From: Flavobacteriaceae bacterium CP2B
Lineage (GTDB): Bacteria; Bacteroidota; Bacteroidia; Flavobacteriales; Flavobacteriaceae
DNA: 64,000 bases
Direction of reading: 5' to 3'
NCBI GenBank assembly: GCA_001683825.1
Contig: LXTR01000038.1
Coordinates: 310,001-374,000 of the forward strand
Numbering within the stretch: position 1 is the first letter of the stretch; each line of letters opens with the position of its first letter. The position numbers were made by a program, and so were the translations under genes. Below, one piece after another: positions 52,262 to 60,732 of this stretch. Under the pieces are notes generated by a model. It had not been told where the DNA came from. It did not search any database and saw only the letters and a list, made by a program, of their open reading frames with translations.

Positions 52262-52714
52262 CTAGTCGTCCCGTGCCAGTTTCTTTAGTTTGTCCTCGAT
52301 CCGGGCGATGCTCTCCCGTAGCTTTTCTATCCGTTTATTGACCTTCTCGATATCGTTGGGCGAGAGTTTGCCCATGGCCAGGTCCTTTTCGAACCTGGTG
52401 GTCGCTTTTTCCAGCTTTTCGGTTTTCCGTGCGATGTCCCTTTCCGTATCGGCGATTTCCTCCAGGCGTTTTTCGCTTTTTCTCGTGGCCTTTTCTGCCC
52501 TTACCTGCTTTTTTTCCAATTTACGGGCCTCCCGCTCGGCCTTTTTGATCCGTTTCTCCATTGCGAGCCGTTCGGCCTCCCTGGCTTCTATCGCAGCAAC
52601 GCGTTGACCATCTGTCAGCCCCAGGGGGGCTGGGTCTGTCGCCGGTTCCTGGGATAACAGGGGGATGCCGGCTAATAGTACGAACAGCAAGACAACTATC
52701 GTTGTGGGTTTCAT
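52262..52714 (-). CDS. exported coiled-coil protein, hypothetical
   Basis: A 150-residue exported protein with a signal peptide (about 1-22, ending LLSQEP) and a long charged coiled coil (about 38-150) with Lys/Arg/Glu heptads such as REARKLEKKQVRAEKATR. No family is recognised. I use Met 52714 over Met 52720; both are possible. It is divergent from mnmE. Confidence 0.65.
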   Translation of the reverse strand: MKPTTIVVLLFVLLAGIPLLSQEPATDPAPLGLTDGQRVAAIEAREAERLAMEKRIKKAEREARKLEKKQVRAEKATRKSEKRLEEIADTERDIARKTEKLEKATTRFEKDLAMGKLSPNDIEKVNKRIEKLRESIARIEDKLKKLARDD

Positions 52715-52857
52715 GTACAAATTTTTATCAAAGGTACATCATCCGCCAGATGTTGCTACATGATTTTAATCATACTAAAAACCGCAGCGGTTCGCGTTTT
52801 TCCAGGCTTCCAGGTGCCGGGGATATCCCTGGCCGCCAGACACCTGTTGTTTTTGGT

Positions 52858-52865
52858 TATTTTTG
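52858..52865 (+). promoter_or_regulatory. -7 promoter element of mnmE
   Basis: TATTTTTG is an exact TAnnTTTG match, 17 nt ahead of the ATG at 52883; the -33 box is not clear. Confidence 0.45.
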
Positions 52866-52882
52866 CAGGAAGAATCCTGTCT

Positions 52883-54310
52883 ATGATACCAAAAGATACC
52901 ATAGTAGCGTTGGCCACCCCTGCGGGGGCCGGAGCCATTGCCGTAATCCGTATTTCAGGGACCGGGGCGGTTCCCATCAGCTCGGGTATCTTCCGACCGG
53001 TACGCCCCAAGGAATTATCCCGTCAAAAAAGCCACACCATCCACCTGGGGCATATCGTAGAGGGCGAGAAAGTCTTAGACCAGGTACTGCTCTCTTTGTT
53101 CAGGGGGCCCCATTCCTATACCGGGGAAGATGTGGTGGAGATTTCCTGCCACGGTTCCCCTTTTATCCAGCAACAGATCATCCAATTGCTGTTGCGCAAC
53201 GGATGCCGTATGGCACAAGCAGGGGAGTTCACCCTCAGGGCCTTCCTCCATGGAAAAATGGACCTGAGCCAGGCCGAGGCGGTGGCCGACCTGATCGCTT
53301 CAGAAAATGAGGCTTCCCACCAACTGGCCATTCAGCAGATGCGCGGTGGGTTTAGCAATGAACTCAAAAAACTAAGGGAAGAACTGCTGAACTTCGCTTC
53401 GCTCATGGAATTGGAGCTTGATTTCGCGGAAGAAGACGTGGAGTTTGCGGACCGCAGCCAATTTGCAGCCCTCATCGAACGCATTGAACAGGTGCTCAAA
53501 GGACTGATTGATTCCTTCGCGGTGGGCAATGTGCTGAAAAACGGCATCCCGATCGCCATCGCCGGTGCCCCCAATGTGGGCAAGTCTACCCTGCTCAACG
53601 CCCTGCTGAAGGAAGAGCGCGCCATCGTTTCAGAAATCGCGGGCACCACACGTGACAGCATAGAGGACGAGATCGCCATCGGAGGTATCGGCTTCCGCTT
53701 TATCGATACGGCAGGGATCCGGGAGACCAAAGACGTGGTCGAAGGCATTGGGATACAACGTACGTTTGACAAGATCAAAAACGCCCTGGTGGTGCTGTAT
53801 TTGATTGATGCAAAGGAAATATGGGCACGGGAGGGCGCCTTTGAATTGCTCAAAAAGGAGTTCGCGGGCCTTGAACAAAGGTTCCCGGATAAAAAGCTCC
53901 TGCTGCTAGCCAACAAGACGGACCTGCTGGACGGGCCACAGCGGCGGCAATTATTGGAAAGCCTGAAGGCGGTTGCCAAGAGTGAAAACAACGGTCCACG
54001 GGTGATCTTGTTATCGGCCAAAACCCAGGAAGGGGTCGATGCACTCAAGGACGAACTCCTGGAGTTGGTCAATACCGGGGCCCTTCGCAACAATGACACC
54101 ATTGTCACCAACAGCCGGCATTACGATGCCCTCCTAGAGGCGCTGCAGGCCACACAACAGGTGCGGCAAGGGATGGAGGCCGACCTCCCCGGCGATTTGC
54201 TGGCCATTGATATCCGGCAGGTGCTCTACCATTTCGGCGAGATTACCGGCGAGATCACCACGGATGACCTTTTGGGAAATATCTTTGCCAACTTCTGTAT
54301 CGGGAAATAG
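52883..54310 (+). CDS. mnmE: tRNA uridine-5-carboxymethylaminomethyl modification GTPase MnmE
   Basis: A 475-residue GTPase that with MnmG makes the cmnm5 group on wobble U34. The N-terminal formyl-THF domain starts MIPKDTIVALATPAGAGAIA; the G domain has GAPNVGKS (228-235), DTAGIRET and NKTDLL; the chain ends with the conserved CIGK (472-475). I start at ATG 52883. The last 18 bp of the gene are the probable integration site of the island that follows, and the gene is kept whole. Confidence 0.95.
   Translation: MIPKDTIVALATPAGAGAIAVIRISGTGAVPISSGIFRPVRPKELSRQKSHTIHLGHIVEGEKVLDQVLLSLFRGPHSYTGEDVVEISCHGSPFIQQQIIQLLLRNGCRMAQAGEFTLRAFLHGKMDLSQAEAVADLIASENEASHQLAIQQMRGGFSNELKKLREELLNFASLMELELDFAEEDVEFADRSQFAALIERIEQVLKGLIDSFAVGNVLKNGIPIAIAGAPNVGKSTLLNALLKEERAIVSEIAGTTRDSIEDEIAIGGIGFRFIDTAGIRETKDVVEGIGIQRTFDKIKNALVVLYLIDAKEIWAREGAFELLKKEFAGLEQRFPDKKLLLLANKTDLLDGPQRRQLLESLKAVAKSENNGPRVILLSAKTQEGVDALKDELLELVNTGALRNNDTIVTNSRHYDALLEALQATQQVRQGMEADLPGDLLAIDIRQVLYHFGEITGEITTDDLLGNIFANFCIGK
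54293..54310 (+). other. probable island attachment site (attL) at the mnmE 3' end
   Basis: The 18 bp TTCTGTATCGGGAAATAG encode the conserved MnmE end plus stop and align with the site used by SGI1 at the 3' end of trmE/mnmE in Enterobacteriaceae. Composition turns AT-rich right after it and a recombinase gene follows 600 bp later. The matching attR copy would lie right of the window. Confidence 0.55.
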
Positions 54311-54416
54311 CATAGAATATTTTCGAATAATAATGAGCAATTATGACTTATAAATAAGGATATTAGCTGATATTTATCCACATTAATTGTTCATTACTTT
54401 CCCTTTTTTCTCATTT

Positions 54417-54436
54417 TTTTGTACCCATTTTGTACC
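54417..54436 (+). repeat. tandem TTTTGTACC sites near the recombinase
   Basis: TTTTGTACC occurs at 54417-54425 and 54428-54436, an 11-bp period (one helical turn). The place, between the attachment site and the recombinase genes, fits arm-type binding sites for the recombinase or its excisionase. Confidence 0.45.
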
Positions 54437-54520
54437 TCTGATCGTTAAATTAGCCTTCATGAATTAAAAGGGGAGATTATGGCGCTTATTTCTACTTAAC
54501 GACACTTTAAGTACACCTAA

Positions 54521-54539
54521 TTCCTCTTATTTCCTCTTA
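54521..54539 (+). repeat. tandem TTCCTCTTA sites before the excisionase-like gene
   Basis: TTCCTCTTA is present at 54521-54529 and 54531-54539 (10-bp period), 12 nt ahead of the HTH gene. Such spacing suggests binding by the HTH protein itself (excision or autoregulation). Confidence 0.35.
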
Positions 54540-54550
54540 AATAGGAGAAA

Positions 54551-54898
54551 ATGAGCTCAAACATCCGAATTCAACGAATATGTCAGTATTGCGGGGCCGA
54601 ATTCACGGCCAAAACCACGGTTACCAAATATTGTGGGGATGTTTGTGCCAAGCGAGCTTATAAGAAGCGAAAGAAGACTGAGCAAATCAAGAAATCAAAT
54701 CAAGAAACCCTGGAGGTACAATTGTCTGGGGATCCCCTGGTCGAATCCAAGGCATACCTAACTGTTACCGAAGCATCTCAACTTTTAAACATATCCACCA
54801 GGAGCTTATACCGCCTCATTCAGAATGACCAATTACATGCAATTAACTTTTCATCTCGCTTAACACGCATCAGGCGAAGCGACCTGGATAATATATAG
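54551..54898 (+). CDS. zinc-finger/helix-turn-helix excisionase-like protein
   Basis: A 115-residue protein. An N-terminal zinc knuckle (Cys11, Cys14, Cys28, Cys32) is followed by a basic linker and a C-terminal MerR/Xis-type helix-turn-helix (about 68-115; [22 protein letters not shown], ending with RRSDLD). This domain pair is common ahead of tyrosine recombinase genes in Bacteroidota elements, where it is thought to serve as excisionase or regulator. It is 3 nt ahead of the recombinase gene. Confidence 0.85.
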   Translation: MSSNIRIQRICQYCGAEFTAKTTVTKYCGDVCAKRAYKKRKKTEQIKKSNQETLEVQLSGDPLVESKAYLTVTEASQLLNISTRSLYRLIQNDQLHAINFSSRLTRIRRSDLDNI

Positions 54899-54901
54899 AT
54901 T

Positions 54902-56029
54902 ATGGGCAACGTAACATTAAGGAAAAAGAAATTAAAAGATGGCAAGGTAAGCTTATACCTGGATTACTGGCCGCCAATAGTGATTGAACATAACGGTCAG
55001 GCGACTCGTCGTGAATTCCTGAAACTATATATCTACCCAGATACAAATGATCCTCTAATAAAAAAGGAGAATAGAAGTGCATTAGAATTGGCGAAGGCAA
55101 TTCGAGCAAAGCGATTGGTTCAAATAAGAAATCAAGAATATGGTTTTAAGGAGGCCCGGGTTTCATTCGATCTTGTTGACTACTATCAAGAGGTAGTACA
55201 ACAAAAACGCTCTCAACATAGTCTGGCTAATTATAAAGCCTGGAAAGCTTCGACCAGGTACTTGATCAAATTTTTTGGGAAATCCTTTGAAGGTTCTGCT
55301 CTTTCCAATGCTAAGATCCTTAAATACCGTGAATTCCTTTTATATACTGCTAATCTCCGAATCAATAAGAGAAAGCTGGCTAGAAACACAGCGGTAAAAT
55401 ATTTTAATTTCTTCCTTTCCGTACTGCACAAGGCTTATGAAGATGAACATCTTGATAAGGATATTTCCTTAAAAATCGCGCCTATTAAAGAAGAGGAAAC
55501 CCATAGGGAATATTTAACTATAGAAGAAATTAAAACACTTTGGAATACTCCTATAGAACCAGATGTAATTAAACATATATGTATCTTCTCTGCAATGACC
55601 GGCTTGAGATATTCAGATGTTTCTAAAATAACTTACGAAGATCTTAGAAAGGACAACGAAGTTGTTTATATAAAACTTACAGAAAAGAAGACCAGAAATA
55701 GTTATTTGCATCCTATACCCCAGGCTGCTTTTGAAATAATACAAAACCAACCTGCGGAAAAGGGATTGATATTTACTGGCTTTTCTTATTCACAGGTAGC
55801 CCGTAAAATCAAACCCTGGATCAAAGACGCCGGGATAGATAAGGATATAAGTTTCCATAATTTCCGTCATAGTTATGCCACTCTACAATTAGCCGCCGGG
55901 ACAGATATCTATACAGTCTCAAAACTTTTAGGCCACAAAAATTTGGCCACTACCCAAATATATACCAAGGTCCAAGACCAAAATAGAGTGAAAGCAGCAA
56001 ATCGATTAAACATTAGCCTAGATGACTAA
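54902..56029 (+). CDS. tyrosine site-specific recombinase (integrase)
   Basis: A 375-residue phage-type integrase: N-terminal arm domain (about 1-90), SAM-like core-binding domain (about 95-200) and a catalytic domain with Arg236 (TGLRYSDVS), HNFRH (His319, Arg322), His345 (LLGHKN) and the nucleophile Tyr354 (QIYTKV). All catalytic residues are present, so it should be active. The place next to mnmE suggests the mnmE 3' end as target. The next gene overlaps by 8 nt. Confidence 0.94.
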   Translation: MGNVTLRKKKLKDGKVSLYLDYWPPIVIEHNGQATRREFLKLYIYPDTNDPLIKKENRSALELAKAIRAKRLVQIRNQEYGFKEARVSFDLVDYYQEVVQQKRSQHSLANYKAWKASTRYLIKFFGKSFEGSALSNAKILKYREFLLYTANLRINKRKLARNTAVKYFNFFLSVLHKAYEDEHLDKDISLKIAPIKEEETHREYLTIEEIKTLWNTPIEPDVIKHICIFSAMTGLRYSDVSKITYEDLRKDNEVVYIKLTEKKTRNSYLHPIPQAAFEIIQNQPAEKGLIFTGFSYSQVARKIKPWIKDAGIDKDISFHNFRHSYATLQLAAGTDIYTVSKLLGHKNLATTQIYTKVQDQNRVKAANRLNISLDD

Positions 56030-56810
56030 CAAAGTGATTTTTGAGAGCTACACCATGCACGCAGAAAAACGATTCTTTCAACTTCTTTGTATGGCATTCA
56101 AAAATGGTAGGGAAAAAAAGCATTCGTATAAGTATATACATGAAAATATTTCCGATCTACTTAATAAGAAAAAAAATGCGTATGAAGTAAAGTTCAATTC
56201 ATATTGGAATGGTCTTTACAAAATTTTCAAGAACAGGGAAAAAATCTACGATCCTAAAAATGCTTTGCTCATAATTGATAATGAAATGTACACCTTTTAT
56301 CTAGCTGAGGGTTATCCTGCATTATATGATAGGATCATTCGGGAATTGGCATATCTTCATGCTATCCGCAATTTCGAAGATCGGTACCATATAAATAATG
56401 GATATTTACGCGATAAATATTCTGCTCCTACCTTACGAGGGTTTAATTATAAGAATTACATAAACTATAAGGTTGTCATTTCTAATAATGCCTTTGATCT
56501 CAAGACGTTTCTTACTGACAACGAACGGGTACTATTAACAAAAATTTTTTACGATTACTCTATAAAACCGAATTTCCGAATGGATCGCGGGGAATTCGCC
56601 CGCATTATTCACCTTTTAGGAGCGAAAACAGATCCGCATCTATTTTCGGGCAACTTGTCAAAAAGTAAAACCTATCAATACATGGACAATAAGGAGTTCG
56701 TTCCACAAAAAAAAAATGAAATATTAAGATCACTAGAAGATAAACTTGCGGGGAAAAATGTAGATATGATCCGAGGAGAGGTACAAGCCATATTGTCAAA
56801 CCTTAGATAA
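56022..56810 (+). CDS. hypothetical protein coupled to the recombinase gene
   Basis: A 262-residue basic, Lys/Tyr/Asn-rich soluble protein that I do not recognise. It is predicted mostly helical, with segments such as RFFQLLCMAFKNGREKKHSY and NERVLLTKIFYDYS; no membrane span or known catalytic motif. It overlaps the recombinase gene by 8 nt and a strong terminator follows, so it belongs to the recombination module, perhaps as a directionality or control factor (inference). Confidence 0.65.
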   Translation: MTNKVIFESYTMHAEKRFFQLLCMAFKNGREKKHSYKYIHENISDLLNKKKNAYEVKFNSYWNGLYKIFKNREKIYDPKNALLIIDNEMYTFYLAEGYPALYDRIIRELAYLHAIRNFEDRYHINNGYLRDKYSAPTLRGFNYKNYINYKVVISNNAFDLKTFLTDNERVLLTKIFYDYSIKPNFRMDRGEFARIIHLLGAKTDPHLFSGNLSKSKTYQYMDNKEFVPQKKNEILRSLEDKLAGKNVDMIRGEVQAILSNLR

Positions 56811-56876
56811 TTTTAACCCCTGATTTTAGCAAACTAAAACAATTATTTACGCCTTATACTTCAGTAAATAGATCAT

Positions 56877-56904
56877 AACCTTCTGTATATCAGAAGGTTT
56901 TTTT
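56877..56904 (+). terminator. intrinsic terminator of the recombination module
   Basis: A 9-bp perfect stem AACCTTCTG/CAGAAGGTT with loop TATAT (56877-56899) and a T-run to 56904. Confidence 0.85.
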
Positions 56905-57016
56905 ATTTCTTTTAGCAACACTCTAGTAAACTTAACCCTTAGTTGAAAAAAAAAACAAGTGCTTAGCCAACAAATAGTGAGCAATAGTGCTTACTAATAA
57001 TTTAAAATGACAACAA

Positions 57017-57277
57017 ATGAAAAAGTTAACTATGAGCCTGGGCAATTGTTGTAGGGAAATAATGCTTGTGCCACATTTGGCAAAGTATCTTCATCAAAGT
57101 CCAGCAGCAATTTATGCATTGGTACATCGAGGTATGATTCCTTATCACAAAAAGGGAAAACGCCTGTATTTCCTTAAATCTGAAATCCTGGCCTGGATAA
57201 AAGAAGGTAAACAGAAGTCTGATTTAGAACAGCAGGCAGAAGTGTACATTAAAAATCGAAAAATCACTAAACGATGA
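57017..57277 (+). CDS. small helix-turn-helix protein (excisionase/AlpA type)
   Basis: An 86-residue protein with a MerR/HTH_17-type fold: LAKYLHQSPAAIYALVHRGMIPYHKKGKRLYFLKSEILAWI over about 22-63, then a charged tail. The first 15 residues are unusual, and Met16 could be the true start. It opens the second module of the island, and its stop overlaps the next gene by 4 nt (ATGA). Likely a regulator of replication or excision. Confidence 0.75.
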   Translation: MKKLTMSLGNCCREIMLVPHLAKYLHQSPAAIYALVHRGMIPYHKKGKRLYFLKSEILAWIKEGKQKSDLEQQAEVYIKNRKITKR

Positions 57278-57579
57278 ACGAGGTAAATCAAATTTCAGCA
57301 CCAGTAATAAAGGCTTTACATGATCTTGAAAAATATAAATCCCATCTGTCTGATCCTTGCTTCGTAGCAAGATGTAATAGCTTAATAGACTATTTAATCA
57401 CCCTACAACAGCAACTGGCCTCTAACCCATATATGGCCGTTGCAGACTGCTTCATGGATTTTAAAAAACAGGCGAAAATTGACGCGCAACTAAATGGTTT
57501 TAAGGTAGTTGTAAGCTTAAAAAACCGTTGTGAAAGATTCAGCCAGCCTAATCACATTCTTTATAAGACAATAATTTAA
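57274..57579 (+). CDS. hypothetical small protein of the replication module
   Basis: A 101-residue soluble protein with helical character (ALHDLEKYKSHL, IDYLITLQQQLA) and no known motif. It is coupled to the HTH gene by an ATGA overlap and ends 6 nt before the ATPase gene, so it is likely part of the same replication module. Function unknown. Confidence 0.6.
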   Translation: MNEVNQISAPVIKALHDLEKYKSHLSDPCFVARCNSLIDYLITLQQQLASNPYMAVADCFMDFKKQAKIDAQLNGFKVVVSLKNRCERFSQPNHILYKTII

Positions 57580-57585
57580 TTGGCA

Positions 57586-58800
57586 ATGAAAAACCACGCC
57601 CCCTACCTCAGAATAGGAACCAAATACTATAAAAAAGCCAACGTACCCCTGATGAGTGGGGATACCATAAAGGCGCTCCTACCCTGGTCCAAACAAGAAA
57701 TTATCACAGACCACGGTAAGGATTACCTCCAGAATATCCCTAAATACGACGGATTTTGCAACATTCCTTCCCATACCAATTACCAAGCTGTGATTAAGGG
57801 GTTCCGTAACCGATATGAACCCATTGAAATTGAGCCCATAGATGGGCCAATAGACCGGACCTTGAACTTTATGGAACACATCTTTGGGGACCAACTCGAT
57901 CTGGGTTTAGATTACCTGCAGCTTTTATGGCAACACCCCACACAGAGACTTCCCATTCTGTGCTTGGTCAGTTCAGAAAGAAATACCGGTAAGACCACCT
58001 ACCTTAATTGGATGCGGGCAATTTTCCAGTACAATATGTCTTTGGTCACCAACGAGGATCTAAGGAGCCGGTTTAATTCTGACTGGATTCCCAAACTGCT
58101 TATTGGAGTGGATGAAACGCTTTTGGCCAAGCAGGAAGATACCGAAAAACTTAAAAATCTGACTACGGCCAAGTATTATAAACTAGAGGCCAAAGGCAAA
58201 GATCGGTCGGAAGTTCCCTGTTTCATCAAAATTATCCTTTGCTCCAATAATGAATTAGATTTTATGAAGATCTCCATGGAAGAAACCCGGTTCTGGGTCC
58301 GTAAAATTCCTTCGCTGCAACCCAATCAGGATAATCCTGATTTGCTGGAGGAACTCCAAGAAGAAATACCGCATTTTATTTATTATTTAGGCCGGCGGTC
58401 CATGTCTACCAGTCGCAAATCCAGGATGTGGTTTACCCCGGATCAGATTCATACCGAAGCCCTTGAAATAGTTAAAAGAGGAAGTCGGACCACACTGATC
58501 CAGGAAATTGAAGAAATCCTTAGGGAAGACTTTGTTAGGTTTGAAACAGAAATTTTGAAATACTCGGCCAGTGACCTGGTGGAAAAACTTTCAAAAAACA
58601 ACGTGCGGGTTTCGGCTGCTGCCGTTGCAAAGAGTGTCCGAAAGAATTATGGAATACAAGCGATTAATAGTTCCTACCAGAAATACCATCTCGCCCAATC
58701 GTTCGAAGGAAATAGCGTATTCGTTGGAAGCAGTAACCACAAAGGGCGCCATTTTGTATTTGAAAAGGCTAAAATGTCGGATTTTTTGTTGACGGGTTGA
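57586..58800 (+). CDS. primase-helicase family ATPase (phage/satellite type)
   Basis: A 404-residue P-loop ATPase of the DUF5906/SF3-like group used by phages and mobile elements for replication. Walker A is SSERNTGKTTYLNW (Gly135, Lys136, Thr137), a Walker B-like LLIGVDETLL follows, then ILCSNNELDF (sensor 1 Asn) and ETRFWVRKI (Arg). No primase active site is seen in the short N-terminal part, so it is a helicase/loader or a primase-less form. An in-frame TTG (57580) is an alternative start. The palindromic 22-bp array starts 25 nt after its stop. Confidence 0.82.
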   Translation: MKNHAPYLRIGTKYYKKANVPLMSGDTIKALLPWSKQEIITDHGKDYLQNIPKYDGFCNIPSHTNYQAVIKGFRNRYEPIEIEPIDGPIDRTLNFMEHIFGDQLDLGLDYLQLLWQHPTQRLPILCLVSSERNTGKTTYLNWMRAIFQYNMSLVTNEDLRSRFNSDWIPKLLIGVDETLLAKQEDTEKLKNLTTAKYYKLEAKGKDRSEVPCFIKIILCSNNELDFMKISMEETRFWVRKIPSLQPNQDNPDLLEELQEEIPHFIYYLGRRSMSTSRKSRMWFTPDQIHTEALEIVKRGSRTTLIQEIEEILREDFVRFETEILKYSASDLVEKLSKNNVRVSAAAVAKSVRKNYGIQAINSSYQKYHLAQSFEGNSVFVGSSNHKGRHFVFEKAKMSDFLLTG

Positions 58801-58824
58801 AATCAACTGCCAATAAAACGGCAG

Positions 58825-58956
58825 CAATAGCATATTGATCTCCTTGCAACAAAGTGTTGGATTAGCATAAATTGGCTATTGGATCTCCTGCAACAAGGTG
58901 TTGAATTTAGAGCAATACATTATTGAATCCCGGGCAATAGTCTATTGCAGAAAGTA
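58825..58956 (+). repeat. array of six 22-bp palindromic units (iteron-like)
   Basis: Units start at 58825, 58847, 58869, 58891, 58913 and 58935, exactly 22 bp apart. Each opens with a 13-bp palindrome of form CAAYA-N3-TRTTG: CAATAgcaTATTG, CAACAaagTGTTG, AAATTggcTATTG (left half decayed), CAACAaggTGTTG, CAATAcatTATTG, CAATAgtcTATTG. The tails differ, although units 1 and 3 share a GATCTCCT-like tail. An inverted repeat CTGCC/GGCAG lies just ahead (58807-58824). The regular two-turn spacing indicates one-face binding by a protein: origin iterons or an operator array. Confidence 0.7.
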
Positions 58957-59580
58957 TTACGTGACATTTATATTAATTTATATATGTCTGATTATGAATC
59001 ACATAGCACATACGCAATGCCCCCCAGGCCACGTTCTACTCTTGAATACAAAAAGCTATGTATTTACCCAGCCTAAAGGATATTTGTATAAGTAACACGT
59101 GTCCGTACTACAAATGTTGATTTAAATTATACCTCCACTGTAGCGCCAAAACATGAAACATTTCCAGGTTAAGTGCTACAACCGGATTTCAACAATCGTT
59201 CAACTACATTTCTGTTGACCCGCAGTTGAACAAATGTTTCTGGCTAACTGCCTGAATTATTGGATCCTGTAATAAATGTTCAACCATCAACCTTACAAAA
59301 GCATAAAAATCGTTTTAGTATCCCGGTCTATTTTGCCGCAATCTGTCAGGAAAAGTACGCTTCTCCTTTACGGATTTCCGTAAGAAATGTATCACAAGAT
59401 TAGAGTATATTTATCCCAATTTTCCCCATTTAATTGATCTTTGAAGTACCTTAAAAATTACAACTAAACTTAACAAAGTATCCGACCAGGGTGAGCGTGA
59501 TAATTATTTATTATGGATGAAGTTGAGGATTAATATTTTAAATCCTGGCCATATAACTATCAAAGATATATTAATAGTTG
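58957..59580. other. gene-less stretch behind the palindromic array
   Basis: About 620 AT-rich nt without a gene that I trust. GTTCAAC/GTTGAAC boxes occur near 59208, 59225 and 59279, and CAAATGTT-type boxes near 59111 and 59231, without fixed spacing. The stretch may hold the rest of an origin and the promoter of the DUF3800 gene. Confidence 0.4.
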
Positions 59581-60732
59581 ATGATCGATCAGATAGCATT
59601 TATAGATGAATTTGGGAATAATGGTCTTGACTTTCATTCTGAAGGAGTAAGTACCCATTTCATAGTGACTGCTATAATCATCGCTAAGAATCAATTAGTA
59701 ACTATTGAACCAATAGTAGATAAGGTCAGGAGTAAACACTTCCAAAATGGAGAAATGAAATCTTCAAAATTGAAGAGCAATGACCTTAGACGACTTAAAG
59801 TACTAAATGACTTAAATGAGGTTGATTACCACATTTTCTCCGTAGTTATTGATAAAAGAGAACTTCAAAGTGAGGGTTTCAACTTTAAAGGATCTTTTTA
59901 CAAGTTTCTACACGCCCTAGTCGATCGAGAGCTATTCAGCGTGTTTCCAGATATTCTCGTAGTTGCTGATGAACATGGTGGTAAGGGATTTAAAGAAGGG
60001 TTTATTAAGTATATCAAAAAGAATCATATACCTGACTTATTCAATCAATCAGAATTTCGTTTCTCGAATAGCAAATCAGACTTAATGGTCCAGCTTGCTG
60101 ATGTAATAACCGGAACTTTAGCAAGATGCTATGAAACAAGGAAAATCAGCGAGAATCGCTCCAAGTTTATGGCTACATTGAAAGGCAAAATAACAGAAAT
60201 ACGTTTTTGGCCTCCAGATTATCGTCCATTAGCATATAACCCTGAGAAAGACTTTGAAAATTACGACTCTACCATTGCTAATCTCGGAATCAATTTGGCT
60301 CAACAAAAATTAGATCAGAAAAAGAAATCTAATATTCCATTTGAAGTCGATCAATGCACATGTTTAAAATATCTGCTCTTCCACTTCAAAAACATTAGCC
60401 CAGAGAGCTACATTTCAACAAATGAGCTTATCAAACAAATAGAACAGTTCAGGAATTCAAATATTTCTGAGCATTATTTCCGCAGTAAGATTATTGCCAA
60501 ACTAAGAGATAACGGCGTACTGATTTCTAGTTCTAACAAAGGATATAAACTGCCTTCTTCGAAACATGACCTTTTTGATTTTGTAAACCATAGTAACTCC
60601 TACATTCAACCAATGATTGATCGATTAATTAAATGCCGAAACAAAGTCAAGTTAGCTACAAAAAATAAACTTGACATACTTGATCAAGAGGAGTTTAAGT
60701 ACTTAAAAATAATAATAAACAACACGTGCTAA
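59581..60732 (+). CDS. DUF3800 domain protein with C-terminal winged-helix-like extension
   Basis: A 383-residue protein. The N-terminal DUF3800 domain (about 1-215) starts with IAFIDEFGN (Asp9, Glu10) and ends with KSDLMVQLADVITGTL, the usual acidic pattern of this RNase-H-like family. A C-terminal part of about 150 residues (235-383) has a winged-helix look (STNELIKQIEQF, RSKIIAKLRDNGVLISSSNK). DUF3800 proteins are common on mobile elements and near restriction systems, with unknown activity. I start at ATG 59581; a TTG lies 3 nt ahead. Stands alone between two gene-less stretches. Confidence 0.8.
   Translation: MIDQIAFIDEFGNNGLDFHSEGVSTHFIVTAIIIAKNQLVTIEPIVDKVRSKHFQNGEMKSSKLKSNDLRRLKVLNDLNEVDYHIFSVVIDKRELQSEGFNFKGSFYKFLHALVDRELFSVFPDILVVADEHGGKGFKEGFIKYIKKNHIPDLFNQSEFRFSNSKSDLMVQLADVITGTLARCYETRKISENRSKFMATLKGKITEIRFWPPDYRPLAYNPEKDFENYDSTIANLGINLAQQKLDQKKKSNIPFEVDQCTCLKYLLFHFKNISPESYISTNELIKQIEQFRNSNISEHYFRSKIIAKLRDNGVLISSSNKGYKLPSSKHDLFDFVNHSNSYIQPMIDRLIKCRNKVKLATKNKLDILDQEEFKYLKIIINNTC

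Noticed and set aside
53332-54111. 259-codon antisense ORF inside mnmE
   Set aside because: Ser/Arg/Leu-rich shadow frame of a strongly conserved gene.
58825-58956. CRISPR-like array
   Set aside because: The 22-bp period has no room for spacers, the conserved part is only a 13-bp palindrome, and no cas gene is present.
58898-59095. 65-codon ORF behind the primase-helicase gene
   Set aside because: Its first part lies in the palindromic array, whose periodicity explains the sequence better; composition is not protein-like and no start signal is seen.
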